Source: Bifidobacterium rousetti | GTDB lineage: Bacteria; Actinomycetota; Actinomycetes; Actinomycetales; Bifidobacteriaceae | DNA: 64,000 nucleotides | Assembly (NCBI RefSeq): GCF_008698235.1 | Contig: NZ_PEBH01000004.1 | Coordinates: forward strand, 1-64,000 | Direction: 5' to 3' | Shown here: positions 1 through 9,749 of the stretch, piece after piece | Layout: each line of letters begins with the position of its first letter | Numbering within the stretch: the first letter of the stretch is position 1 | Notes under the pieces: generated by a model | What the model was told of the DNA's origin: nothing | Database searches by the model: none | What the model saw: the letters and a program-made list of their open reading frames with translations, nothing else | Translations under genes and position numbers: made by a program

Positions 1-224
1 GTCGGCTCAACGCCGACAAGCCCGGCGCGAACAGGCCGAGCGTCATCATCATCGTCGGCGTCAACGGCACCGGCAAGGCCACTCCCGACGAGGTGCGCGC
101 GGCCCTCAAGGAGAAGCTCCTCGACCTGGTCGGCCGCGACACGGATCGTCGGCTCAACGCCGACAAGCCCGGCGCGAACAGGCCGAGCGTCATCATCATG
201 GTCGGCGTCAACGGCACCGGCAAG
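1..224 (+). repeat. 77-bp in-frame direct repeat inside ftsY (1-77 and 148-224)
   Basis: The two copies are 147 bp apart (49 codons) and differ only at position 53 versus 200. The identity stops exactly after the GTGK codons. The downstream copy continues into the canonical FtsY P-loop (TTTAGK), whereas the upstream copy jumps to a sequence that normally precedes the P-loop. This is either a real partial tandem duplication or a misjoined contig end. Confidence 0.85.
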
Positions 225-788
225 ACCACGACCGCCGGCAAGCTCGCCCGACTGTTCGTCTCCGAGGGCAAGCAGGTCGTCATGGGCGCGGCCGACACCT
301 TCCGCGCCGCCGCCGCCGACCAGCTCGAGACGTGGGGCGCCCGCGTGAACGTGCCGGTCGTCCGCTCCGACAAGGACGGCGCCGACCCCGCGTCGGTCGC
401 GTTCGAGGCCAGCGCGAAGGCCAAGGAGATGAACGCCGACGTGCTCATCATCGACACCGCCGGCCGACTGCAGAACAAGTCCAACCTGATGGACGAGCTC
501 GGCAAGATCCGCCGCGTCACCGAGAAGAACCTGCCCGTCGACGAGGTGCTGCTCGTCCTCGACGCCACCACCGGCCAGAACGGCATGACCCAGGCCAAGG
601 TGTTCGCCGAGGCGATCGGCATCACCGGCGTGGTCCTCTCGAAGCTCGACGGCTCCGCCAAGGGCGGCATCGTGATCTCCGTGCAGAAGGAGCTCGGCGT
701 CCCCGTCAAGCTCGTCGGCCTCGGCGAAGGCCCCGACGACCTCGCCCCGTTCACCCCCGAGTCCTTCGTGGAAGGCATCCTCGCCTGA
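1..788 (+). CDS. ftsY: Signal recognition particle receptor FtsY, C-terminal part (5' end outside the window)
   Basis: SRP receptor GTPase that docks ribosome-SRP complexes at the membrane for co-translational insertion. The visible NG domain has the P-loop GVNGTGKTTT, the G3 motif DTAGR, the SKLDGSAKGG segment and the usual FtsY end PFTPESFVEGIL. The reading frame (codons from position 3) is open to the window edge, so the start is upstream. An internal GTG at 93 is not the true start, because the family has a longer N domain. Oddity: bases 1-77 repeat bases 148-224 in frame with one mismatch, giving a second, incomplete P-loop. That would be abnormal in FtsY and may be an assembly artefact at a contig end. 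The identity of the part after about position 80 is secure. Confidence 0.93.
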   Translation, partial: RLNADKPGANRPSVIIIVGVNGTGKATPDEVRAALKEKLLDLVGRDTDRRLNADKPGANRPSVIIMVGVNGTGKTTTAGKLARLFVSEGKQVVMGAADTFRAAAADQLETWGARVNVPVVRSDKDGADPASVAFEASAKAKEMNADVLIIDTAGRLQNKSNLMDELGKIRRVTEKNLPVDEVLLVLDATTGQNGMTQAKVFAEAIGITGVVLSKLDGSAKGGIVISVQKELGVPVKLVGLGEGPDDLAPFTPESFVEGILA

Positions 789-806
789 CTTGATGATCTG
801 ACTCGA

Positions 807-832
807 TTAACAATCGCGTAACCTGCCGTAAC
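807..832 (+). promoter_or_regulatory. Direct TAAC repeats upstream of amtB, possible nitrogen-regulator site
   Basis: TTAAC (807-811), GTAAC (818-822) and GTAAC (828-832) lie on one DNA face at 10-11 bp spacing, upstream of the ammonium transporter. GlnR-type sites in actinobacteria are built from GTnAC-like half sites, but the partner GAAAC halves are not clear. Tentative. The rest of 789-993 holds no gene; a small CCCC/GGGG hairpin sits near 875-890. Confidence 0.28.
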
Positions 833-993
833 GAACTCAAAACCAACCGGGCGTTCACTACCGAACTGTTAGCCCCGTTACAGGGGACGGCAATAACGAA
901 CAGAGACCCGATCCGTCGTGCGGCAGGCCGTGACATCACGTCAGGGCGCGGCGCGTGCGGCCAGACCGGGAAGGACAAGAGAGGGAGGTAGAC

Positions 994-2620
<1,627 letters not shown>

Positions 2621-2705
2621 CGCGACGCGCCGGTTTCGCCCCGGCGCATGACAGACGTCCGGACGCTTTCGCTTTCCCGAAGGGTTCGGGCCATCAATAG
2701 ACAAG

Positions 2706-2744
2706 GAGTCCCCGCACGCCGCTATCGGAGCCGTGCGGGGACTC
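2706..2744 (+). terminator. Hairpin between glnB and glnD
   Basis: A perfect stem of at least 11 bp (AGTCCCCGCAC at 2707-2717 with GTGCGGGGACT at 2733-2743) and a 15-nt loop. No long T-run follows (CTGTCGT), so termination may be partial. It separates amtB-glnB from glnD. Confidence 0.5.
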
Positions 2745-2840
2745 TGTCGTATTCGGAAGTATCCGGGAACACTCGGGAACACTCGGAAACATCGACACGG
2801 GAACGTTCGGGCGGAATCACCCGAAGAAGGAGCCAGCAGC

Positions 2841-4736
2841 ATGACCAGCGCGGTGGATGGTCTCAAGCAACGATTCATGGAACTGAGCCGGCCGGACGAC
2901 GACGGCGTGTACCGTTCCGGCGCGGCCAAACGCAAGGCCCGCACCGAGCTTGCGATGACGAGCCTCAAGGCCCTGTGGGACGAGGCCACGGCGGCCACGA
3001 GCTTCACGGTCCCCGAGCGCGGGATCGGCTTCGCGGCGGTCGGATCGCTCGCCCGCGGCCAGATCGGCCCGTCCTCCGACCTCGATCTCGTCATCATCTA
3101 CGACCCGCACGCGATCAGCGACCAACAGCTCAACGAGCTCGCCAACAAACTGTGGTATCCGCTGTGGGACTCCGGACTCGACCTCGACCATTCGATCCGC
3201 ACGCGACAGCAGTGCGAATCGGTCACCGACCACGACCTGCCCGCCGCGATGGGCTGGCTCGACGTCGAACCGATCGCCGGCGACATCGAGCTCCTGCGCG
3301 AAACCTCCGATTCGATCCTCGAACGCTGGCGCAAGGCCGCGCGCAAACGCCTGCCCGAACTGCTCGACTCCGCGAAGTCGCGTCTCGACGAGTTCGGCCG
3401 ACTCCAGTACCTGAACCAGCCCGACGTCAAGGATGCGCGCGGCGGCCTGCGCGACTCGGTCCTCGTCTCCGCGCTCGCCGTCTCCTGGCTGGCCGACCGC
3501 CCCCACGGCGTGTACGACGAGGCCGTCGACCGGCTGCTCGACGTGCGCGACTGCATCCATCTGGTCGCGAACAAGGACACGAACCTGCTGCTCACGCCGT
3601 ATCAGGACAAGGTCGCCGCGATGCTGGGCCTCGCGGACCCGACCCTGCCGTCCGGCGGCGAACGCGAGGCCAAGGCGATCGACGACATGCAGACGATGCT
3701 CGCGCGCATCGGCCGGCGCATCGCGTTCGCGCTCGACTCCACCGCCTCCCGCGCCGAACACTCGCTCACGCACGAGAAACCGCGATTCGCGTTCTTCCAG
3801 ATGTTCTCCCAGCGCGCCGGCGGCCACCGCGAGGCGCCGAAGTTCGACATCCTCGCGCCCGGCGTCGCCGAACACGAGCAGGAGGTCGTGCTCGCGCCCG
3901 GCGTCGACCCGTCCGCCGACGCCTCGCTCGCGTTGCGCGTCGCGGTCGCGGCCGGACGCCACGGCCTGCCGATCAACCCCGGCACGCTCACCAACCTGCG
4001 ACGCTGCCCGATCCACTCGAACCGGTGGGACGCGACGTCGCGCTCGCTGTTCGTCGACCTGCTCGCGTGCGGCCCGTCGCTGCTCGACGTGTGGGAGGAG
4101 ATCGATTTCGCCGACATCCCGGGCAAGTGGATGCCCGAGTGGCTCGGCATCCGCAACCGCCCGTCCGTGTCGGCCGCGCACCGCTACACGATCGACCGCC
4201 ATACGATCGAGGTGGTCACGCGATTGGGTCGCGAGGTCGGGTTCCCGTCGGCCGCGGCGAAGGCCGGGGCCGGGGCCGGGGTCGACGGCGAAGTGCTCGG
4301 CGACGACGGATCGGTGCGGTACGACGATCACCATTACGCCGCGCTGCTGCTCGCCGGACTCCTACACGACATCGGCAAGCGTTCCGGCGTGGCCGACCAC
4401 GCGGCCGAGGGCGCGCGCCACGCGCCGGTCATCGCCCGACGCATGGGCTTCGACGACGACACCGTGCGCATGGTCACGTTCCTCGTGCGCGAGCATCTGA
4501 CGCTCAGCGAGTTCGCGACCGGCCGCGACCCGAACGATCCCGCGACCGGCCGCGAACTCGCCGACCGGGTCGACCACGATCCGGTCCTGCTCGACATGCT
4601 CTACGACCTGACCCGCGCCGACGGCTCGTCGCTCGGCGCGACCCCCGAGGAGGCGATCACCAAGCGCTACGGCTGGAGCAAGTGGCGCGAGACCCTCGCC
4701 CGCCAGATGGTCGCCGTGACCCGCGCGCAGATGTAG
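2841..4736 (+). CDS. glnD: PII uridylyl/adenylyltransferase GlnD, lacking C-terminal ACT domains
   Basis: Bifunctional nucleotidyltransferase/hydrolase that modifies PII at Tyr51. The N-terminal nucleotidyltransferase motif GSLARGQIGPSSDLDL is near residues 66-85, and the HD-domain motif LLHDIGKR is near residue 507. The protein (631 residues) ends about 120 residues after the HD motif, whereas E. coli GlnD (about 890 residues) continues into two ACT domains that sense glutamine. No ACT-like reading frame follows the stop. The ATG at 2841 has GAAGAAGGAG 9-18 bases upstream and gives the usual N-terminus; longer in-frame extensions run through the intergenic hairpin region. Nucleotidylation chemistry is inferred from actinobacterial relatives. 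Confidence 0.9.
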   Translation: MTSAVDGLKQRFMELSRPDDDGVYRSGAAKRKARTELAMTSLKALWDEATAATSFTVPERGIGFAAVGSLARGQIGPSSDLDLVIIYDPHAISDQQLNELANKLWYPLWDSGLDLDHSIRTRQQCESVTDHDLPAAMGWLDVEPIAGDIELLRETSDSILERWRKAARKRLPELLDSAKSRLDEFGRLQYLNQPDVKDARGGLRDSVLVSALAVSWLADRPHGVYDEAVDRLLDVRDCIHLVANKDTNLLLTPYQDKVAAMLGLADPTLPSGGEREAKAIDDMQTMLARIGRRIAFALDSTASRAEHSLTHEKPRFAFFQMFSQRAGGHREAPKFDILAPGVAEHEQEVVLAPGVDPSADASLALRVAVAAGRHGLPINPGTLTNLRRCPIHSNRWDATSRSLFVDLLACGPSLLDVWEEIDFADIPGKWMPEWLGIRNRPSVSAAHRYTIDRHTIEVVTRLGREVGFPSAAAKAGAGAGVDGEVLGDDGSVRYDDHHYAALLLAGLLHDIGKRSGVADHAAEGARHAPVIARRMGFDDDTVRMVTFLVREHLTLSEFATGRDPNDPATGRELADRVDHDPVLLDMLYDLTRADGSSLGATPEEAITKRYGWSKWRETLARQMVAVTRAQM

Positions 4737-4989
4737 GTTGTTTTCTGCTTTTCTGTTTTTCCGCGGTGACCGCGGGGGATGGCGCATTGACGTAACATCC
4801 CCACGCAACGGAGCAGGGGATGGCGATGCTCTGCTCTGGACCGTAAAGACTTGGCCAGAGCGGCCCGGAGCGTGTCCGGAACAGAGCATCGCCATCCCCT
4901 GCGGCCCACGCGATACCCCGATTCCGTATCGGCGATGTGTACGGAACATCGTGGCGATAATGTCACGTCGCGACACGCGCGGGGAGGAA
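4737..4989. other. Non-coding spacer with an 88-bp structured inverted repeat (4814-4901)
   Basis: A 20-bp perfect inverted repeat (CAGGGGATGGCGATGCTCTG at 4814-4833, complement at 4882-4901) encloses 48 nt. The enclosed part has its own inner stem (CTCTGG at 4835-4840 with CCAGAG at 4855-4860). There is no T-run on either side, so it is not a classical terminator. A short CCGCGGT/ACCGCGG hairpin lies at 4761-4775. Candidates are a structured RNA, a small palindromic mobile element, or a protein-bound structure next to the DnaA-box cluster. No gene is visible. Confidence 0.6.
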
Positions 4990-5103
4990 TGTGGATAAGG
5001 AAAATAGTTATCCACATTTCGGGGATAAGTATGGGGATAATCCACTGAGTTATCCACACAGTGGGGATAACTCAGTGGATAACTTGGGGATAACTTATCC
5101 ACA
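4990..5103. promoter_or_regulatory. Dense DnaA-box cluster (datA/oriC-like) upstream of the MATE gene
   Basis: Four perfect DnaA boxes (TTATCCACA or its complement) occur at 4990-4998, 5008-5016, 5050-5058 and 5095-5103. Four 8-of-9 matches are at 5032-5040, 5062-5070, 5074-5082 and 5085-5093, and a weaker 7-of-9 match at 5020-5028. A 14-bp inverted repeat (5042-5055 with 5065-5078) is built from the boxes. There is no dnaA, dnaN, gyrB or rpmH here, so the site is more likely a DnaA titration or reactivation site, or a DnaA-regulated promoter, than the chromosomal origin. dnaB lies 1.5 kb downstream. Confidence 0.8.
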
Positions 5104-5221
5104 GCACAACCCCGGCTTGCGTAATCCGAAACACCGTGGTAATCGAATCTGAACGCACGGTGAACGACCGCCGGAACGTGTATGGTGCCTGTGGAAACGC
5201 GGAGTCGGAGAAGGAGCGCGG

Positions 5222-6562
5222 ATGTCGGAAACAGGGGAGACGGATCGCGCGCAACGCCGCCGTTTGCTGGCGCTGGCGCTGCCGACCTTCGGCCAGCTCA
5301 TCGCGGAGCCGACGTTCATCCTCATCGACACCGCCATCGTCGGCCACATCGGCGACGCGGCGCTCGCCGGCCTGTCGATCGGCTCGACGATCATCCTCAC
5401 CGCGGTCGGTCTGTGCATCTTCCTCGCGTATTCGACCACCGCGCAGGTCGCGCACCTGCTCGGCGCCGGCCGTCGTCGCGAGGGCATGCAGGCCGGCATC
5501 GACGGGCTGTGGCTGGCGCTCGGCATCGGCGTCGCGCTTTCGGTCGGCCTGTTCGCCGCCGCTGAACCGCTGTGCCGCGCGCTTGGCGGGCAGGGCGAGG
5601 TGCTCGATCAGGCGGTCGCCTACACGCGGGCGATCGTGCTCGGCGCGCCCGGCATGCTGCTCGTCTACTCCGCCAACGGCGTGTTCCGCGGCCTGCAGAA
5701 GGTCCGCATCACCCTGATCGCCGCGGTCTGCGGCGCCGTGCTCAACACCGCGCTCGACGTCCTGTTCGTGATCGTCCTCGACTGGGGCATCGTCGGCTCC
5801 GGCGCAGCCACCCTGATCGCGCAATGGTTCATGGGACTGTTCCTCGCGGTGCCGGCCGTCCTGTGGGCAAGGGCCGACGGCGCGAGCCTCAAACCCCGGA
5901 TCGCGGGGTTGAAGCGCGCCGGCGGCGACGCCCTGCCGCTGTTCGTGCGCACGCTGGCGATCCGCGCGGCGATGGTCGTGACCGTGGGATGCGCGGCCCG
6001 TATGGGCACCGAGGTGCTGGCCGGGTTCCAGGCGGTCAACTCGTCGTGGAACTTCGCGATGAACATGCTCGACTCGGTCGGCATCGCCGGCCAGACCCTG
6101 GTCGGCGCGGCGCTCGGCGCGGGCGCGATGGATCGTGCGCGCCGTCTCACCCGCGCGACCGGCCGCATGGGCCTCGAGGTCGGCGCGGTCATCGGCGTCG
6201 GATTCGCGGGCGTCGGCCTGTTCGCCGGGCATGTCTTCTCGCCGAACCCCGCGATCCAGCTGCTGGTCGCCGCCGGCATGGTCACGATGGGCGTCTTCTT
6301 CCCGCTGCAAGGGTGGATGATGGCGCTTGACGGCATTCTGATCGGCGCGCGCGACTACCGCTATCTCGCCGCGACGTGCCTCGCGACCGCGGGCGTGTAC
6401 ATCGCGCTGGCCGTCGCGCTTGCCGACTTCGCCCTGCCGATGCTGCCGGGCGACTTCGCTCGCACGATCGCCCTGTGGGCCGTGTTCAACGTGGTCCTCA
6501 TGGGCGGTCGCGGCCTGGCCAACGGCTTGCGCGCCCGCAGCGACGCATGGATGCGTGCATAA
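5222..6562 (+). CDS. MATE family efflux transporter (DinF-like)
   Basis: Cation-coupled multidrug/metabolite exporter, about 446 residues with roughly twelve hydrophobic segments in two MatE halves. The first helix region reads PTFGQLIAEPTFILIDTAIVGHIG, and the ends of the halves are typical of the DinF subgroup. The ATG at 5222 is preceded by GGAGAAGGAG at 5206-5215. The substrate cannot be read from sequence. The promoter region contains the DnaA-box cluster, so expression might be linked to DnaA; that link is inference. Confidence 0.85.
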   Translation: MSETGETDRAQRRRLLALALPTFGQLIAEPTFILIDTAIVGHIGDAALAGLSIGSTIILTAVGLCIFLAYSTTAQVAHLLGAGRRREGMQAGIDGLWLALGIGVALSVGLFAAAEPLCRALGGQGEVLDQAVAYTRAIVLGAPGMLLVYSANGVFRGLQKVRITLIAAVCGAVLNTALDVLFVIVLDWGIVGSGAATLIAQWFMGLFLAVPAVLWARADGASLKPRIAGLKRAGGDALPLFVRTLAIRAAMVVTVGCAARMGTEVLAGFQAVNSSWNFAMNMLDSVGIAGQTLVGAALGAGAMDRARRLTRATGRMGLEVGAVIGVGFAGVGLFAGHVFSPNPAIQLLVAAGMVTMGVFFPLQGWMMALDGILIGARDYRYLAATCLATAGVYIALAVALADFALPMLPGDFARTIALWAVFNVVLMGGRGLANGLRARSDAWMRA

Positions 6563-6606
6563 CGTACGCGTTCCGCACCGCATCTACCGGCGTTGTTCGA
6601 TGAACC

Positions 6607-6612
6607 TATACT
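6607..6612 (+). promoter_or_regulatory. -10 hexamer of a probable leaderless dnaB promoter
   Basis: TATACT ends 8 nt before the dnaB ATG (6621). Transcription would begin at or next to the start codon, and there is no properly spaced Shine-Dalgarno sequence. Confidence 0.55.
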
Positions 6613-6620
6613 AGGTGGCT

Positions 6621-8174
6621 ATGGCTGAGGAACCTTGGGAAGATGAGCGGGCCGACGACGCGTTCGTCGCGGTCGCCGGTGGCGGGGACGAGTACGGCGG
6701 GGGAGGTCCCCGCGACGACGGCGGAGCCGGCCGTTCCGGCGGCAATCGCGGCGGAATCGGTCGTGGCGGAAGCGGTCGCGGTGGCAACGGCACCGGCTAC
6801 GTGCCGGGGGCCACCGGCGCCCCCGTGCGCGACGCCCTGTTCGACCGCGTGCCCCCGCATGACGACGACGCGGAGATGGCCGTGCTCGGTGGCATGCTCA
6901 TGAGCAAGGACGCCATCGGCGAGGTCTCGCAGATGATCGAGGTCACCGACTTCTACCAGCCGAAGCATCAGACCATCTACGAGGCGATCATCAACCTGTT
7001 CTCCGCGAGCCAGCCGGTCGACGCGGTGCTCGTCGCCAACCAGCTGCTCAAGAACGGCGACCTCGACAAGGTCGGCGGCACCGACTACCTGCATTCGCTC
7101 GTCGCGTCCGTGCCGACCGCCGCGAACGCCACGTACTACGCCGAGATCGTCCATCAGCGCGCGATCCTGCGCAACGTGATCGCCGCCGGCACGAAGATCG
7201 CGCAGCTCGGCTATTCCGCCGAGGGATCGCAGGCCGAGGACGTCGTCAACCTCGCGCAGGCCGAGGTGTACGAGATGTCCGTCGGCAAGGTGCGTCAGGA
7301 CTATTCCGCGATCACGACGGTCGTCCACGACGCGCTCGACCAGATCGACAAGCTCCAGCAGGGCCTCGTCAACAAGGGCGTGCCCACCGGCTTCCGCGAC
7401 ATCGATGACGTCACGCAAGGCCTCCAGCCCGGTCAGATGGTCGTCGTCGCGGGCCGCCCGGCCATGGGCAAGTCGACGCTCGGCATCGACTTCGCGCGCT
7501 CCGCCGCGCTGCATCACCACTTGACGACGATCGTGTTCAGCCTCGAGATGAGCAAGGTGGAGCTCGCCCAGCGCATCATCTCCGCCGAGACCGAGATCCC
7601 GCTCGGGGCGCTGCGCCGCGCCGACGAGATCACGCCGGAACGCTGGAACAGGCTCAACTCGTTCTGGACGCAGCTCGACGACGCCCCGCTGTTCATCGAC
7701 GACAGCCCGAACATGAGCCTGATGGAGATCCGCGCAAAATGCCGCCGCCTCAAGCAGACCAACGATCTGAAGCTCGTCGTCATCGACTACCTGCAGCTCA
7801 TGACCTCGGGCAAGCAGGTCGAATCCCGCCAGCAGGAGGTCTCCGAGTTCTCCCGCGCCTTGAAGCTGCTCGCCAAGGAGCTTGAGGTGCCGGTCGTGGC
7901 CCTCTCGCAGCTGAACCGTGGCCCGGAGATGCGCAACGACAAGAAGCCGCAGCTGTCCGATCTGCGTGAATCCGGTTCGATCGAGCAGGACGCCGACGTG
8001 GTGTTCCTCGTGCACCGACCGGACTTCTACGACAAGGAGGATCGTCCGGGCGAGGCCGACATCATCATGGCGAAGCACCGCAACGGCCCGACCGAGACGT
8101 TCCATCTGGGGTTCGTCGGCGCCCTGTCGAAGTTCCAGGACATGCAGCAGGACTACAACAATCAGGGGGTGTGA
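6621..8174 (+). CDS. dnaB: Replicative DNA helicase DnaB
   Basis: Hexameric 5'-3' helicase that unwinds the replication fork. After an unusual glycine/arginine-rich N-terminal stretch (roughly residues 15-60), the DnaB N-terminal domain begins near PPHDDDAEMAVLGGMLMS. The RecA-like motor has Walker A GRPAMGKST near residue 276 and Walker B LKLVVIDYLQLM near residue 385. No intein is present. The ATG at 6621 is preferred because of the TATACT box 8 nt upstream; a GTG at 6615 in the same frame adds two residues. murT starts one base after the stop, so transcription probably continues. Confidence 0.95.
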   Translation: MAEEPWEDERADDAFVAVAGGGDEYGGGGPRDDGGAGRSGGNRGGIGRGGSGRGGNGTGYVPGATGAPVRDALFDRVPPHDDDAEMAVLGGMLMSKDAIGEVSQMIEVTDFYQPKHQTIYEAIINLFSASQPVDAVLVANQLLKNGDLDKVGGTDYLHSLVASVPTAANATYYAEIVHQRAILRNVIAAGTKIAQLGYSAEGSQAEDVVNLAQAEVYEMSVGKVRQDYSAITTVVHDALDQIDKLQQGLVNKGVPTGFRDIDDVTQGLQPGQMVVVAGRPAMGKSTLGIDFARSAALHHHLTTIVFSLEMSKVELAQRIISAETEIPLGALRRADEITPERWNRLNSFWTQLDDAPLFIDDSPNMSLMEIRAKCRRLKQTNDLKLVVIDYLQLMTSGKQVESRQQEVSEFSRALKLLAKELEVPVVALSQLNRGPEMRNDKKPQLSDLRESGSIEQDADVVFLVHRPDFYDKEDRPGEADIIMAKHRNGPTETFHLGFVGALSKFQDMQQDYNNQGV

Positions 8175-8175
8175 G

Positions 8176-9693
8176 ATGGCGAAGAATGGTTCCCAAAGTG
8201 TTTCACGCAATGTTCCACAGGGGTCGCAGCGTGTGCCGCGCGGCCCGCTGTACGGGTTCGCGACGCCGCTGATCGGCAAGGGCGTGCGCTGGGCCTCCCG
8301 CGTCACGCGCCACGGCGGCTCCGCGTTCCCCGGCAAGGTCGTCGAGATGATCGACCCGACGTACCTCGCGCGCACGCTCGGCCGTCTGCCGCTCGGCGTC
8401 GTGCTCGTCTCCGGCACGAACGGCAAGACCACGACCACGCGCATGGTCGCCTCGATGCTCTCCGACCTCGGGCTCAAGGTGTTCACCAACCCGACCGGAT
8501 CGAACTTCACGCGCGGCGTCGTCTCCGCGCTGCTGCAGCAGGTCACGCTCACCGGCCGGCTCGACGCCGACATCGCCGTGCTCGAGCTGGATGAGGCGTA
8601 CGCCGTGCACTTCGTGCGTCAGGTCAAGCCGCGATACGCGCTTCTGCTCAACGTGATGCGCGACCAGCTCGACCGCTTCGGCGAGATCGACAACACCGCC
8701 CGACTGCTCGGCCACGTCGCGGCCGCCACCACCGGCACGGTCGTCCTCAACCGCGAGGACCCGCGCATCGCCCGCCTCGCGGGACTTGCGCCGGTGAGCA
8801 CGACGGTGAAGTACTTCGGCCTGTCCGACGACCTCAAGCGGTTCTTCCCCTCCGACGACGACATGGCGACGACCGTGTCCGTCGAAGGCGAGGACGGGGC
8901 CGGCGAGGCCGGGGCCGGTTCCGCGACTGAACCGGGCGCGACGACCGACCTGTCCGACACGCTCACCCTGCCGCCCGTGAACCCGGAGGCGCTGGCCATC
9001 GCCACGCTGCCGGCCGACGTCACCCTGACCGAGGTCGGCGACCACGCCGCCACGTTCCGCTTCGCCGGCAAGCCCGGTACCCCCGGCAAGCCGGGCGCGT
9101 CCGGTGACGTCGTCATCGAACGCCACACCAAGGTCAAACTCGAAGGCGTCTACAACCTCTACAACGCCGCCGCCGCGCTCGCCGTCGTGCGCGCGGTCAG
9201 ACCCGACGCGAAGATCGACGATCTCATCGCCGCGGTCTCGCGCGTCACCCCGGCGTTCGGGCGCGGCGAGGTCATCGACGTGAACGGTTCGCCGACCGAG
9301 CTCCTGCTCGTCAAGAACCCGATGGGCTTCCGCCTGTCGCTCGCGAGTCTCCCGCCGGAGGGCGCCGACACGATGATCGTCATCAACGACGAATACGCCG
9401 ACGGCCGCGACATGAGCTGGCTGTGGGACGTCGACTTCACCTCGCTCAAGGCAACCGGCGTCGCGCAGGTCTCCGGCGTGCGCGCGTGGGACATGGCCCT
9501 GCGACTCGGCTACGACCAGGTCGCGGTCGATGCGGTCGACACCGACATCGACGCCGCGCTCGCCGCGTTCGTCAGGCGCGATCCCGGCAAACCGAAACAC
9601 ATCTACTGCACGTACACCGCGATGCTCAAGGTGCGCGCCGCGCTGGGCCGCATCGCGAAGGTCGCCGACGCCGGCGTGGGATCCGGCAAGTAG
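8176..9693 (+). CDS. murT: Lipid II isoglutaminyl synthase subunit MurT (Mur ligase family, DUF1727)
   Basis: Mur-ligase-like ATPase subunit that, with GatD, amidates the D-glutamate of the lipid II stem peptide. The ATP-binding loop GTNGKTTTTR is at residues 80-89. The Mur ligase central domain ends near KVKLEGVYNLYNAAAAL, and the DUF1727 C-terminal domain follows from about residue 390. Length is about 505 residues. Oddity: MurT of Staphylococcus and Streptococcus has a four-cysteine zinc ribbon in the central domain. Here the corresponding region is an acidic, Gly/Pro-rich insert without cysteines; the only cysteine I see is in YCTYTAM near the end. The gene follows dnaB by one base and precedes gatD. 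Confidence 0.92.
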   Translation: MAKNGSQSVSRNVPQGSQRVPRGPLYGFATPLIGKGVRWASRVTRHGGSAFPGKVVEMIDPTYLARTLGRLPLGVVLVSGTNGKTTTTRMVASMLSDLGLKVFTNPTGSNFTRGVVSALLQQVTLTGRLDADIAVLELDEAYAVHFVRQVKPRYALLLNVMRDQLDRFGEIDNTARLLGHVAAATTGTVVLNREDPRIARLAGLAPVSTTVKYFGLSDDLKRFFPSDDDMATTVSVEGEDGAGEAGAGSATEPGATTDLSDTLTLPPVNPEALAIATLPADVTLTEVGDHAATFRFAGKPGTPGKPGASGDVVIERHTKVKLEGVYNLYNAAAALAVVRAVRPDAKIDDLIAAVSRVTPAFGRGEVIDVNGSPTELLLVKNPMGFRLSLASLPPEGADTMIVINDEYADGRDMSWLWDVDFTSLKATGVAQVSGVRAWDMALRLGYDQVAVDAVDTDIDAALAAFVRRDPGKPKHIYCTYTAMLKVRAALGRIAKVADAGVGSGK

Positions 9694-9749
9694 TCGGGCG
9701 GACGAGTCGAGCAAGAGCGAGTAGTAAGAGCGAGTAAAGAGGAAAAACG

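Noticed and set aside
4814-4901. Insertion sequence or transposon end
   Set aside because: No transposase and no target duplication; only a palindrome of uncertain origin.
4990-5103. Chromosomal origin (oriC)
   Set aside because: DnaA boxes are dense, but no dnaA, dnaN, recF, gyrB or rpmH is nearby and no clear AT-rich unwinding element follows; kept as a DnaA-box cluster only.
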